Positions 53,788 to 63,203 of a DNA stretch of 64,000 bases are shown piece by piece. This DNA is from Pseudoalteromonas ostreae (GTDB lineage Bacteria > Pseudomonadota > Gammaproteobacteria > Enterobacterales > Alteromonadaceae), in assembly GCF_018069805.1 (NCBI RefSeq), contig NZ_JAGPYN010000003.1:186001-250000 (forward strand), written 5' to 3'. Positions within the stretch are counted from its first letter, which is position 1. Each line of letters opens with the position of its first letter. A model generated the notes under the pieces. That model saw nothing but the letters and a program-made list of their open reading frames with translations. It made no database searches and was not told where the DNA came from. Made by a program: the position numbers and the translations under genes.

Positions 53788-54773
53788 TAGGCCTCCTGTC
53801 TTAATGCTTTTGCACTGATAAACATAACGCGCAGACCAATCAAAGTCAGTGCAATTAATAAAGGGAAGTAAAATAACGCACTTTGTGGGCGAAAGGTTTG
53901 CTCATCAGCGCTGATCGGCTCAAGTTTATCAAGTTCTTGATAAATTTGTTGTAAGCCGGCAACGTCTTTTGCGCGAAAATAAAGGCCGCCAGTTTGTTCG
54001 GCAATGCGTTTTAGCAGGGTTTCATCTAAACTACCTCCGCTCATACCACCCATATTAAATAAGCTAAAGCCACGCGGATTATCAGAGCCTACGCCGATGG
54101 TATACACTTTAATGCCTTCTTCGCGGGCAAGCAGTAGGGCTTCTTCTGGATCTAAGTTACCAGCGGTGTTTTGACCATCTGTTAATAACACCACAATGCG
54201 ATTGCTTTCATCTTTACTGGCAAAACGTTTTACTGATAAGCCCAGCGCATCGCCAATGGCGGTGGCACGGCCAACCAAGCCTATTTGCGCTTCTGATAGC
54301 ATTTGGCTTACGGTTTTAACGTCTCGCGTTAGTGGTGTTTGTAAAAATGCCGTATCACCAAATAAAATCAGCCCTAAACGGTCGCCTTGACGTTGTTCAA
54401 TAAAGTCACTTAATACCGCTTTTACCATAGTTAAACGGTCAACATATTGGCCCTGATAAGCCATATCTTGCTCGGTCATTGAGCCTGACAAATCCACAGC
54501 TAGCATGATATCGCGGCCTTCGTTAGGTAAGGTAATTGGCTCATCAAGCCAGGTTGGGTTAGCTAAAGCGATGACTAAAAGCAACCAAACCAACCATTCA
54601 AATATACTAATACCACGCGCCTGTTGCTGGACAACTTGCGCGCCTAAATTGTGTTTGGCGAAGCTTGGAATACGTAAGCGGGTATTGCCTTCACTGTGCA
54701 CTGGCTTAAATAAGCGCAACAACCAAGGCAGCGGTAATAATACAAATAACCAAGGCCAGCTAAATTCAAACAT
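53787..54773 (-). CDS. batA: BatA-like VWA membrane protein
   Basis: A 328-residue protein with membrane helices at about 5-22 and 58-74, a VWA domain (about 88-270) with MIDAS D94-L-S-G-S98, and a C-terminal membrane helix (about 303-320). It pairs with the BatB part of the next gene. It overlaps DUF4381 by 8 bases upstream and the fusion gene by 1 base downstream, which shows strict co-translation. Confidence 0.93.
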   Translation of the reverse strand: MFEFSWPWLFVLLPLPWLLRLFKPVHSEGNTRLRIPSFAKHNLGAQVVQQQARGISIFEWLVWLLLVIALANPTWLDEPITLPNEGRDIMLAVDLSGSMTEQDMAYQGQYVDRLTMVKAVLSDFIEQRQGDRLGLILFGDTAFLQTPLTRDVKTVSQMLSEAQIGLVGRATAIGDALGLSVKRFASKDESNRIVVLLTDGQNTAGNLDPEEALLLAREEGIKVYTIGVGSDNPRGFSLFNMGGMSGGSLDETLLKRIAEQTGGLYFRAKDVAGLQQIYQELDKLEPISADEQTFRPQSALFYFPLLIALTLIGLRVMFISAKALRQEA

Positions 54774-55203
54774 TCAGCGGCTCCTTTAATTTAAATTGCA
54801 CAATGGCGAGTTTTAATTTCTGTGCCAGCGCAGTTTGATTGCTTTGTGATTGATAAAGGCTCATTAGTTCGTGTTCAGTAAATTGTTGTCCGGTCAGCTT
54901 ATTTAGAGTAATACACCATTGTTTTGTGCCTTGTGATGCAGCACTTTGCTGATAATAGTGTAAAACTAGGCGTTTAATTAAAATATGTAGTTGCTGGGCA
55001 TCTTCTGCGTGTTGTTCACTGAGGGAAATAGCTTGGCGTTTAGCTTTTTTAAACTGCCGTGCCCGGTACAACTGGTAACTTATAAAGCTTACAGTTACGA
55101 GTAACACCACAATGATGAGCCACCAAATAGGTGCTAAAGGCCACCAAGAAACATGGCTTGGCACAATCACATCATGGAGGCCAGCTAATGGAGAGGTTTG
55201 CAT
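54766..55203 (-). CDS. DUF4381 protein of the moxR operon
   Basis: A 145-residue protein. Residues 1-25 begin P-L-A-G-L-H-D-V-I-V-P, typical of DUF4381, and a single membrane helix lies at about 26-46; the rest is a cytoplasmic helical domain. It sits between the DUF58 and BatA genes, its invariable position in such operons. Function unknown beyond co-occurrence. Confidence 0.88.
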   Translation of the reverse strand: MQTSPLAGLHDVIVPSHVSWWPLAPIWWLIIVVLLVTVSFISYQLYRARQFKKAKRQAISLSEQHAEDAQQLHILIKRLVLHYYQQSAASQGTKQWCITLNKLTGQQFTEHELMSLYQSQSNQTALAQKLKLAIVQFKLKEPLNV

Positions 55204-55204
55204 A

Positions 55205-56149
55205 TTACTTTCTCACTAATTGCAGCTCAAGAGGTGTGGCTGCATTGAATGATATTAAATTAAGGCCCGATTTAGTTAAGCGTTGCATTCGTGTGGTAAA
55301 TGCTTGCTCAGCAGTTTTAGCAAATTTATCACGAAAACTTTTATCCATCAGCGGTAACGCAAAGTCACTGCCGTTGGCGCTAACCGTGATTGTTTGTTTA
55401 AACGCCGGTAGCTGATGCTCAAATGGGTCGCTAATATGGCAGCCGATCAGTTCACAATGTCGACTCAGTATTTCGAGTTGTTTAAAACTGGCATCATCAA
55501 GGGCGCTAAAATCAGACACTAAATAGACTAAGCTGCCAGGCTTGGCTAAATGATTCAAACGTTTTAGGTTATCACTGAGTTTATTGTCTGCGGGTTCATC
55601 AATCTGCGCGAGTGCTTGCTGGTGGTTATTACACAAATTGTGGCATAGTTTTAACACTGCTTTTTCGCGGGCGCTGGGCTTGAGCTCTAAATGACCGTGT
55701 TGATTAAACACTATGCCACCGATGCGATCGCCGCGTTGGCACGCTGACCACGCAACCAAGGCACTGATATGCGCTGCTTGCACAGATTTAAGTAATAGCT
55801 TTGAGCCAAACAGCATTGAATTAGAAAAGTCAGTAAACACAAACACTGGCCGTTCTTTTTCCTCTTGAAACAACTTAGTGTGTGTTTCGCCAGTACGTGC
55901 TGTAACGCGCCAATCAATTGAGCGAATATCATCGCCTTGTTGATAATGGCGTACTTCAGCAAACTCCATACCACGGCCTTTATGAGGCGCGAGATATTGG
56001 CCGGTCAGGCTATTTCTAATTTTAACTTTTGGCGCAAGCTCTAATAAGCGAGCTTTCGCTTTATAATACATCAGCTCTTTCAAGCCTAAGTCGACCCCAT
56101 GGCTATGACTTAGGCTGAGCCACTGTTGGTTATCTAATTGGCTTTGCAT
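55205..56149 (-). CDS. DUF58 protein of the moxR operon
   Basis: A 314-residue soluble protein with the DUF58 signature D-D-I-R-S-I-D-W-R-V-T-A-R, followed by F-Q-E-E-K-E-R-P and a VWA-like C-terminal half without a complete metal site. It starts 3 bases after moxR and ends 1 base before DUF4381. DUF58 proteins go with MoxR ATPases in almost all genomes and probably serve as adaptors or substrates. Confidence 0.92.
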   Translation of the reverse strand: MQSQLDNQQWLSLSHSHGVDLGLKELMYYKAKARLLELAPKVKIRNSLTGQYLAPHKGRGMEFAEVRHYQQGDDIRSIDWRVTARTGETHTKLFQEEKERPVFVFTDFSNSMLFGSKLLLKSVQAAHISALVAWSACQRGDRIGGIVFNQHGHLELKPSAREKAVLKLCHNLCNNHQQALAQIDEPADNKLSDNLKRLNHLAKPGSLVYLVSDFSALDDASFKQLEILSRHCELIGCHISDPFEHQLPAFKQTITVSANGSDFALPLMDKSFRDKFAKTAEQAFTTRMQRLTKSGLNLISFNAATPLELQLVRK

Positions 56150-56152
56150 GGT

Positions 56153-57109
56153 TTATGGCACGGCAACAAGTTCTAAAATACGGCTAATGACTTGATCTTT
56201 AGTAACGCCATCGGCTTGTGCTTCATAACTTAAAATAATGCGATGACGCAGAACATTATGTAACACAGCTTGAATATCATCTGGAGCAACAAAGTCACGA
56301 CCTTGTAACCATGCATGAGCACGGGCACATTTATCTAATGCGATGGTGGCACGCGGACTTGCGCCATATTCAATCCAGCTGCCTAATTGGGCGTCTAGTT
56401 TTGCGCCTTCACGCGTTGCAATAATAAGTTGCACTAAATATTGCTCAAGTGGCTCGGCTAAATACAGCCCTAAAATTGCTTTGCGAGAGGCAAATAAATC
56501 GCTTTGACTAATTTGTTGTGCTGGTGCTTGATGCTCGCTCAACGCTTCGCCACGGGTAAGGCGTAAAATATCAAGCTCATGCTCGGCGCCTGGATAATCG
56601 ATGCTTAGGTGGAGTAAAAAACGGTCTAATTGCGCCTCAGGTAGCGGGTAAGTTCCTTCTTGCTCCAGTGGATTTTGGGTTGCCATCACCATAAATAAAT
56701 CCGACAACGGATAAGTGTTTTTACCAACCGTGACTTGGCGCTCAGCCATGGCTTCTAATAAGGCTGATTGCACTTTAGCTGGGGCACGGTTAATTTCGTC
56801 GGCTAAAATAAGGTTATGAAATAGCGGGCCTTTTTCAAAAACGAATTCGCTGGTCTGTTGGCGATAAATATCAGTACCAGTTACGTCAGCAGGTAATAGA
56901 TCGGGGGTAAACTGTACGCGTTGGAATGAGCCTTCAACGCCTTTGGCTAATGCATTTACTGCGCGAGTTTTAGCAAGCCCTGGAGGGCCTTCCACTAATA
57001 AGTGACCATCGGCTAAAATAGCAATAAGTAGTGCTTGCGTTAATTCTGGCTGGCCAATAATTTGGCTATCTAAATAAGTTTTTAATTGTGAAAATACGTT
57101 AGTGGCCAT
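56153..57109 (-). CDS. MoxR-family AAA+ ATPase
   Basis: A 318-residue AAA+ chaperone-like ATPase that heads the six-gene operon. Walker A is G-P-P-G-L-A-K-T at 41-48, Walker B is L-I-L-A-D-E-I-N-R-A, and sensor 1 is M-A-T-Q-N-P. The arginine-rich A-S-P-R-A-T segment near 230 is typical of MoxR proteins. MoxR ATPases activate or assemble VWA-domain partners, here the BatA and BatB/C proteins. The 286 bases upstream to fadI hold divergent promoters. Confidence 0.95.
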   Translation of the reverse strand: MATNVFSQLKTYLDSQIIGQPELTQALLIAILADGHLLVEGPPGLAKTRAVNALAKGVEGSFQRVQFTPDLLPADVTGTDIYRQQTSEFVFEKGPLFHNLILADEINRAPAKVQSALLEAMAERQVTVGKNTYPLSDLFMVMATQNPLEQEGTYPLPEAQLDRFLLHLSIDYPGAEHELDILRLTRGEALSEHQAPAQQISQSDLFASRKAILGLYLAEPLEQYLVQLIIATREGAKLDAQLGSWIEYGASPRATIALDKCARAHAWLQGRDFVAPDDIQAVLHNVLRHRIILSYEAQADGVTKDQVISRILELVAVP

Positions 57110-57364
57110 AGTAAAAAAACTGTCCTGATTTGCAAGGTTTATAAAAAGCTTTAATGGTTATTGGGATTATTGTTCTATAACACAAGTGTTAGACTCAAGT
57201 TTTCAAAATAGTTCGTTATTTTTTAACGATTTTTACCCTAGCATAGAAAGCGCAGTATTTTTTGTAAATAGGTTAGAAAAAGCCTATGGTTGGTAACTAA
57301 TTATACTATTTTCAATTTCGCTATTGGCTTTAGTACACGGGTTGTTTAGAATCGAGGAAAATAA

Positions 57365-57379
57365 ACAGGTCAGACCTGT
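57365..57379 (+). promoter_or_regulatory. FadR-like operator in front of fadIJ
   Basis: ACAGGTCAGACCTGT is a perfect palindrome centred on the FadR core GGTCNGACC. It lies 17 bases before the fadI start codon, just ahead of the ribosome-binding site GGGAG. A repressor there would block transcription when long-chain acyl-CoA is absent. The fadR gene itself is not in the window. Confidence 0.7.
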
Positions 57380-57395
57380 CAGCGGGAGAGCATTA

Positions 57396-58706
57396 ATGTC
57401 TGAGCAAAATATACTAAAAACAGCAAAGGGCGATCGTATTGCCATCGTCAGTGGTCTACGTACGCCATTTGCTAAACAAGCAACTGCATTTCATCATGTA
57501 CCAGCCCTTGATATGGGGAAGTTAGTCGTTAACGAAATGCTTGAACGCCTTAACTTTGATAAATCTGAAATTGATCAATTAGTGTTTGGTCAAGTAGTAC
57601 AAATGCCAGAAGCGCCAAACATTGCCCGCGAAATCGTATTGGGTACTGGCATGCCAGTATCTGTTGATGCGTACTCCGTATCACGTGCTTGCGCTACTAG
57701 TTTTCAGGCGATTGCTAATGTGGCTGAATCAATCATGGCAGGTTCGGTGCAAGTGGGTATTGCTGGTGGTGCAGACTCGTCATCGGTATTGCCAATCGGC
57801 GTAAGTAAAAAATTAGCCGGTAGCCTTGTTGATCTTAATAAAGCACGTACCTTAGGTCAGCGCTTAAAAATATTCTCTAAGCTGCGTTTAAAAGATTTAT
57901 TACCAGTACCGCCTGCGGTTGCAGAATATTCAACTGGTTTATCTATGGGTCAAACTGCCGAGCAGATGGCAAAAACTCACAGTATTAGCCGTGAAGATCA
58001 AGATGCCTTAGCTCATCGTTCACATACACTTGCCAGTCAAGCATGGGCAGATGGTAAACTTGCTGATGAAGTGATGACTGCACATTTACCGCCGTATAAA
58101 AGTTTTATCGAGCAAGATAATAATATTCGCCATAATTCAACGGTTGAAGGGTACGCTAAATTAAAACCAGCGTTTGACCGTCAGCATGGCTCAGTCACTG
58201 CTGCAAACTCAACACCGCTAACCGATGGTGCAGCAGCGGTATTAATGATGAGCGAAAGTAAAGCCAAAGCATTAGGCTATAACATTTTAGGTTATGTACG
58301 TAGCTTTGCATTCTCTGCCATTGGTGTGAATGAAGACATGCTAATGGGGCCGGCTCATTCAACGCCAGTTGCCTTAGCGAGAGCTGGCATAACGCTTGCC
58401 GATCTTGATTTAATTGAAATGCACGAAGCCTTTGCAGCGCAAACGCTAGCGAACATGAAAATGTTTGCCTCAGATAAGTTTGCGCAAGAAAAACTCGGTC
58501 GCAGCAAAGCGATTGGTGAAATTAACATGGATAAGTTTAACGTTTTAGGCGGTTCGCTTGCATATGGTCATCCATTTGCAGCCACTGGCGCACGACTTAT
58601 CACCCAAAGTTTACATGAACTCAACCGCCGTGGCGGTGGCTTAGCACTGACAACTGCGTGTGCCGCAGGTGGCTTAGGTGCAGCCTTTGTATTGGAGAGT
58701 GCGTAA
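57396..58706 (+). CDS. fadI: Acetyl-CoA C-acyltransferase, FadI (thiolase)
   Basis: A 436-residue thiolase that performs the last step of fatty-acid beta-oxidation, partner of the multifunctional FadJ. The start at 57396 has GGGAG upstream; the longer open frame would swallow the operator. The acyl-enzyme Cys is in S-R-A-C-A-T-S, the His in [21 protein letters not shown], and the second Cys in T-A-C-A-A-G-G. Its length and sequence type match FadI rather than the shorter FadA. The stop overlaps the fadJ start (TAATG). Confidence 0.96.
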   Translation: MSEQNILKTAKGDRIAIVSGLRTPFAKQATAFHHVPALDMGKLVVNEMLERLNFDKSEIDQLVFGQVVQMPEAPNIAREIVLGTGMPVSVDAYSVSRACATSFQAIANVAESIMAGSVQVGIAGGADSSSVLPIGVSKKLAGSLVDLNKARTLGQRLKIFSKLRLKDLLPVPPAVAEYSTGLSMGQTAEQMAKTHSISREDQDALAHRSHTLASQAWADGKLADEVMTAHLPPYKSFIEQDNNIRHNSTVEGYAKLKPAFDRQHGSVTAANSTPLTDGAAAVLMMSESKAKALGYNILGYVRSFAFSAIGVNEDMLMGPAHSTPVALARAGITLADLDLIEMHEAFAAQTLANMKMFASDKFAQEKLGRSKAIGEINMDKFNVLGGSLAYGHPFAATGARLITQSLHELNRRGGGLALTTACAAGGLGAAFVLESA

Positions 58707-61006
58707 TGACACAGTCAGTATTTAATTTAGACGTTGATGATAGCGGTATTGCCGTTGTCACCATTGATGTGCCGGGCGAAAAAATGAATACCCTGCGCGA
58801 CACTTTTGCCGATGATTTAAAAGCACTGCTTGATGACGCAAAACAGCAGTCAGTGAAGGGCATGGTATTCATTAGTGGTAAAAGCGATAACTTTATTGCT
58901 GGTGCTGATGTAAAAATGCTTGATAACGTGCAAAGTCGTGATGATGCACTGGCGATCAGCGAATTATGCCACCGTGCATTTTTTGATATGAAAAAACTGC
59001 CATTTCCAACTGTTAGTGCCATTCATGGTGCGGCATTGGGTGGTGGTTTAGAATTTGCCTTGGCGTGCGATTATCGCGTATGTACAGACAGTGATATCAC
59101 TAAACTTGGCTTACCTGAAGTACAACTTGGTTTATTACCCGGTGGTGGTGGAACGCAACGCTTACCTAAACTGGTTGGTTTGCAAAAAGCCCTTGAGTGG
59201 ACGTTAACGGGTAAACAAATTCGCGCTAAACAAGCTAAAAAATCGGGTTTGGTAGATGATTGTGTACCACAGACCGTATTGCTAAAAGTAGCAAAAGAAT
59301 TTGCTTCAAAAGGCAAAGCTAAAGCGGCCAAGCCTAAGCTTGATCGTATTAGCCAATTATTAGAATCGAATCCGTTTGGCCGAAACTTGATCTTTAAAAA
59401 AGCACAAGAAAATGTACTGAAAAAAACCGGTGGTCATTATCCTGCGCCGTTGGCTATTATCAAAGCAATACGCGCAAGTGTTGAGCTGGATGAACTAAAA
59501 GCTTATAAAACAGAAGCGGAAGGTTTTGCTACTTTAGTAATGAGCAGCGAATCAAAGTCATTACGTGGGATATTTTTTGCCACCACTGAAATGAAAAAAG
59601 AGTGGCGCAACGACGACGCTCCAGCAATCACTAAAACAGCCGTACTAGGCGGTGGTTTAATGGGCGCAGGTATTGCCCATGTGAGTGCTGTAAAAGCCGG
59701 TGTATCAGTTCGTATCAAAGATGTTGCAGAGCAAGGCATAAGTAATGCCATGAATTACAGCTATAAAATTTTAGATAAAAAGCAAAAGCGCCGTATTTTA
59801 TCTAAGGCTGAACAGCAACAAACTATGAACCGAATTACTGGTACAACTAACTACAGTGGTTTTAAACACATTGATTTAGTGATTGAAGCGGTATTTGAAG
59901 ACCTAAGTCTTAAGCAAGGTATGGTGGCAGATGTAGAACGTGAATGCCAAGCAAACACAATTTTTGCTAGTAACACGTCATCATTGCCTATCTCACAAAT
60001 TGCGGCAGAAGCTGCCCGTCCAGAGAATGTAATTGGCTTACATTATTTCTCACCAGTTGAGAAAATGCCATTGGTTGAAATTATTCCACACCAAGGCACC
60101 TCAGAAGAGACCATCGCGCGGATTGTAAACTTTGCCCGTAAGCAAGGTAAAACCCCAATCGTTGTTAAAGATAGCGCAGGCTTTTACGTTAACCGTATTT
60201 TAGCGCCTTATGTGAATGAAGCGGCTAACTTATTACTGGCAGGTGAGCCAATTGAAAAGATTGATGCGGCACTCGTTGAGTTTGGTTTCCCTGTTGGACC
60301 ATTAGCATTATTAGACGAAGTCGGCATTGATATCGGCTCTAAGATTGCGCCAATTCTTGAAAAAGAACTCGGTGATCGTTTTAAAGCACCCGATGCGTTT
60401 TCACGTTTAATTGATGCCAAACGCTTAGGCCGTAAGACTGGCCGTGGTTTTTATCTTCATGATAAGAAAGCTAAAAAAGTAGACGAATCAGTTTACGAAT
60501 TACTCGGCGTGAGCCCATCACCGCGTTTAAATAAAAGCGAAATTGCTAAACGTTGTGTGGCACAAATGCTTAACGAAGCTGCCCGCTGTTTAGACGAAGG
60601 CATTATTGCCAGTCCTCGTGATGGTGATATTGGCGCAATCTTTGGTATTGGCTTCCCGCCATTTTTAGGTGGTCCATTCAGCTATATGGATAAACTTGGC
60701 GCAAACAAAGTAAGCTCAGAAATGGCTACTTTTGCTAATTTTAATCCGGTATTTGCGCCGTGTGCAGCTTTAGTTGCGATGGCTGATGCTGGTGCAAGCT
60801 TTTATCAGCTAACACCTGTGCAACAGGCTAAACCTGCAGCAGAGCTTGATGAGCAAGAGGAAGTAACCGCCGCGCAAAGCATAACGATCGCAACCAGTGA
60901 CACTGATAGCGAACAGTTTGAAGAGCAAAATACGCACGAGTCAGCAACTGAGACTGAAAAAGTTGCAGTAACTGATACTGTTGAGAGTACAAAAGAAAAT
61001 AAATAG
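58706..61006 (+). CDS. fadJ: Multifunctional fatty-acid oxidation complex subunit FadJ
   Basis: A 766-residue protein. Residues about 1-190 form an enoyl-CoA hydratase/isomerase (F-I-A-G-A-D-V-K-M-L, A-A-L-G-G-G-L-E-F-A). From about 310 follows 3-hydroxyacyl-CoA dehydrogenase with NAD motif G-G-G-L-M-G-A-G-I-A and V-I-G-L-H-Y-F-S-P-V. C-terminal helical domains close the fold. The last ~60 residues are acidic, Thr/Glu-rich and seem an extra disordered tail beyond the usual FadJ end. It forms an alpha2beta2 complex with FadI. Confidence 0.96.
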   Translation: MTQSVFNLDVDDSGIAVVTIDVPGEKMNTLRDTFADDLKALLDDAKQQSVKGMVFISGKSDNFIAGADVKMLDNVQSRDDALAISELCHRAFFDMKKLPFPTVSAIHGAALGGGLEFALACDYRVCTDSDITKLGLPEVQLGLLPGGGGTQRLPKLVGLQKALEWTLTGKQIRAKQAKKSGLVDDCVPQTVLLKVAKEFASKGKAKAAKPKLDRISQLLESNPFGRNLIFKKAQENVLKKTGGHYPAPLAIIKAIRASVELDELKAYKTEAEGFATLVMSSESKSLRGIFFATTEMKKEWRNDDAPAITKTAVLGGGLMGAGIAHVSAVKAGVSVRIKDVAEQGISNAMNYSYKILDKKQKRRILSKAEQQQTMNRITGTTNYSGFKHIDLVIEAVFEDLSLKQGMVADVERECQANTIFASNTSSLPISQIAAEAARPENVIGLHYFSPVEKMPLVEIIPHQGTSEETIARIVNFARKQGKTPIVVKDSAGFYVNRILAPYVNEAANLLLAGEPIEKIDAALVEFGFPVGPLALLDEVGIDIGSKIAPILEKELGDRFKAPDAFSRLIDAKRLGRKTGRGFYLHDKKAKKVDESVYELLGVSPSPRLNKSEIAKRCVAQMLNEAARCLDEGIIASPRDGDIGAIFGIGFPPFLGGPFSYMDKLGANKVSSEMATFANFNPVFAPCAALVAMADAGASFYQLTPVQQAKPAAELDEQEEVTAAQSITIATSDTDSEQFEEQNTHESATETEKVAVTDTVESTKENK

Positions 61007-61027
61007 TCATTTGACTTTATTTTTGAT

Positions 61028-61057
61028 AAAACGCACTTATTACAGTGCGTTTTTTTA
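61028..61057 (+). terminator. Terminator of fadIJ
   Basis: AAACGCACT, loop TATTAC, AGTGCGTTT followed by a T run. Confidence 0.88.
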
Positions 61058-61120
61058 TACTTATTGCTTTTATAGACACCATACTCACGATTAAAAAACG
61101 GACGACTAAGGAAGGTTATT

Positions 61121-61642
61121 ATGATACTCACAACAGCTAGACTTACCCTGAGGTTACTCACGGCTGCTGACTGGCCGCTGTTCTTTACATTGCATAATGA
61201 CTCTCAAGTGATCGAGAAGTGTTTTGATAAGCCATCTGAGGCGCAAATACGTGCAAAATTTAATGAGCGTTTAAAGCCGTGGCAGCCAAATTCAAATCAA
61301 CCTTTATGTATGGTTATTAGCGAGAGTGGTAGCGGCAAGCAAGTTGGCGTAACGGGCTTTACCGCATCGCAATTGGCAGATACACAAGAAGTAGGTTACT
61401 TATTATTGCCTGAGTTTTATGGCCGTGGCTATGCTACGGAATCACTCGATGCATTTTTAACATGGTCGAGAAGGAAGTTTAATATTCAGTTAATAAAGGC
61501 GGTGGTTAGCGCAGGTAATATTGGCTCTGAAAAAGTACTCGCAAAATGTGGTTTTAAGTTAGTCAGGGTTGAACCATTAGCTTACGAAATTGGTGGAGTG
61601 TTGTTTGATGATCATCATTTTTTACTAACGTGTACTGAGTAA
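61121..61642 (+). CDS. GNAT acetyltransferase, RimJ/RimL-like
   Basis: A 173-residue GNAT protein (T-A-R-L-T-L-R-L-L opening, E-V-G-Y-L-L-L-P-E-F-Y-G-R-G-Y-A-T-E-S acetyl-CoA loop, N-I-G-S-E-K-V-L-A-K-C-G-F-K end motif). Similar in type to the gene at 34908 but clearly different in sequence. Substrate unknown. AAGGAAGG precedes the ATG. It is convergent with the YjbR gene. Confidence 0.92.
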   Translation: MILTTARLTLRLLTAADWPLFFTLHNDSQVIEKCFDKPSEAQIRAKFNERLKPWQPNSNQPLCMVISESGSGKQVGVTGFTASQLADTQEVGYLLLPEFYGRGYATESLDAFLTWSRRKFNIQLIKAVVSAGNIGSEKVLAKCGFKLVRVEPLAYEIGGVLFDDHHFLLTCTE

Positions 61643-61695
61643 GGCTAAGTTGTACTGAGCAAGTAGCTTGAGCAGTACAACATTAAAACTTTGAC

Positions 61696-62082
61696 TTACA
61701 TATGAATTTCAATTGCTTTACGATCTTTTTCCGGCATATTGGCAACCACTAAATTAAATGAATTATCAATCATACGTTCAATTTCACCTTGCGGGATTGA
61801 GCCATCTAGAATAACAGTATTCCATAACCGCTTATTCATATGATAGCCTGGGATCACTGAAGGAAAAATATCACGCAGTGATTGCGCCTCATCAGGGTCG
61901 CATTTTAAATTCATCCACCAAATTGGGTTACCGTCTTCGTCAGTTTCTCCTTCGTTGCCGACCGATAAAGTGGCAAACATTTTATGGTTTACTTTATATA
62001 CATCAACTTCTTGGCCGAAGGGTTGGGTAACCATAACCAGAGGTTTTTTTGCTAAATACTCATGTGCCGTGTGCTGATCCAT
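61696..62082 (-). CDS. MmcQ/YjbR-family DNA-binding-like protein
   Basis: A 128-residue CyaY-like-fold protein of the MmcQ/YjbR family: an opening Y-L-A-K-K-P, then K-V-N-H-K-M-F-A-T-L, W-W-M-N-L-K-C-D-P-D and P-G-Y-H-M-N-K-R-L-W-N-T-V motifs. I start it at 62082, where AAGGA lies 7 bases upstream; the upstream 13 codons have no family similarity. The function of the family is unknown; DNA binding is only predicted. Divergent from efpL. Confidence 0.9.
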   Translation of the reverse strand: MDQHTAHEYLAKKPLVMVTQPFGQEVDVYKVNHKMFATLSVGNEGETDEDGNPIWWMNLKCDPDEAQSLRDIFPSVIPGYHMNKRLWNTVILDGSIPQGEIERMIDNSFNLVVANMPEKDRKAIEIHM

Positions 62083-62285
62083 GATCCAGTCCTTGAAGTC
62101 ATTTTTGGGTAGTTTAACCATAGCAGCTTTTTCGTAGTTTAGTCATGAAAAATCGATTAATAGGTAAAATTTATGAGTAAATACAGGCCCTACGAGAAAA
62201 ACAGCGGTATGTGATATTTTCTTATTGAAGAAAACCCAGTTCGTGGTATGTTTCTGGGGATTTATAAATTATAGGAAATACACTG

Positions 62286-62858
62286 ATGCCAAAGGCAAGT
62301 GAAGTTAAAAAAGGTACTGCGATTGAGTTTAATGGCCGCGTTTTAGTGGTTAAAGATATTGTTCGTTCTGTACCACAAGGCCGTGCTGGTGGAAGCTTAT
62401 ATCGTATGCGCTTGTACGATGTAGTAACTGGTAGCAAAGTAGATGAAACATTCAAAGATAGCGACATGTTAAAACTAGCTGACTTAACTCGTCGTGAAGC
62501 AATGTTCTCGTATTTAGATGGTGAAGAATACGTATTTATGGATAACGAAGATTACACGCCATATAATCTTAATAAAGAAGCGATCAGCGAAGAAATTTTA
62601 TTCGTCAACGAAGAAACTCAAGGCGTGCATGTCATTGTAATTGACGGCTCACCAGTGGGATTAGATTTACCATCAAGTGTAGAGCTTGTGGTTGAAGAAA
62701 CAGACCCTTCAATTAAAGGTGCATCAGCGAGTGCTCGCTCTAAACCTGCACGTTTGTCAACAGGTTTAACGATTCAAGTACCTGAGCATATTTCTACAGG
62801 TGACCGCATCCGTATTAATACCGCAGAGCATAAATTTATGGGCCGTGCTGAAAAGTAA
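62286..62858 (+). CDS. efpL: EF-P-like translation factor EfpL (YeiP)
   Basis: A 190-residue paralogue of elongation factor P with the three-domain EF-P length. The loop P-Q-G-R-A-G-G-S has Arg33 in the place where EF-P carries the modified Lys, the diagnostic of the YeiP/EfpL subfamily. EfpL binds the ribosome and relieves stalling at proline-rich stretches, with a sequence range overlapping EF-P. The canonical EF-P gene is elsewhere. A clean terminator follows. Confidence 0.93.
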   Translation: MPKASEVKKGTAIEFNGRVLVVKDIVRSVPQGRAGGSLYRMRLYDVVTGSKVDETFKDSDMLKLADLTRREAMFSYLDGEEYVFMDNEDYTPYNLNKEAISEEILFVNEETQGVHVIVIDGSPVGLDLPSSVELVVEETDPSIKGASASARSKPARLSTGLTIQVPEHISTGDRIRINTAEHKFMGRAEK

Positions 62859-62871
62859 GTACCATCTTGAT

Positions 62872-62897
62872 AAAAACCGACATTGTTGTCGGTTTTT
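62872..62897 (+). terminator. Terminator of efpL
   Basis: AAAAACCGACA, loop TTGT, TGTCGGTTTTT. Confidence 0.9.
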
Positions 62898-63003
62898 ATA
62901 TTATTATAATTTATGCTCATTATTTGCCCACAACACTTTAAATTAGAGCATGCTTTAGTTACACTGCGCGCTCATTTTTCAAACAGAAAAAACGAGACTG
63001 CTT

Positions 63004-63195
63004 TTGTACTTTTTGCTCAGCGTAGTATCTATTATCGTTATGTATTCACAGGCAATTAAAAAAGGTATGCCGGTAAAGCGCTGGTTGTTGCTAGCAGGGC
63101 TGTTAGGCCCTGTTGCATGGTGCTTGTTTAACTTACATTATCGTCGTGCACTAGTGCGCTGCGTGGGTATACAAGCCTGCTCATGGCGACCTTAG
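63004..63195 (+). CDS. Small membrane protein, 63 residues (uncertain)
   Basis: A short frame from a TTG start that encodes two hydrophobic helices (M-Y-F-L-L-S-V-V-S-I-I-V-M and L-L-L-A-G-L-L-G-P-V-A-W-C-L-F) around K-G-M-P-V-K-R-W. The pattern hydrophobic helix, K-G-x-P-x-K-R-W, G-P-V-A-x-x-L-F is one I associate with small conserved membrane proteins of these bacteria. An ATG at 63040 is an alternative start but would lose most of the first helix. Function unknown. Confidence 0.45.
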   Translation: MYFLLSVVSIIVMYSQAIKKGMPVKRWLLLAGLLGPVAWCLFNLHYRRALVRCVGIQACSWRP

Positions 63196-63203
63196 GCTGT
63201 CAT

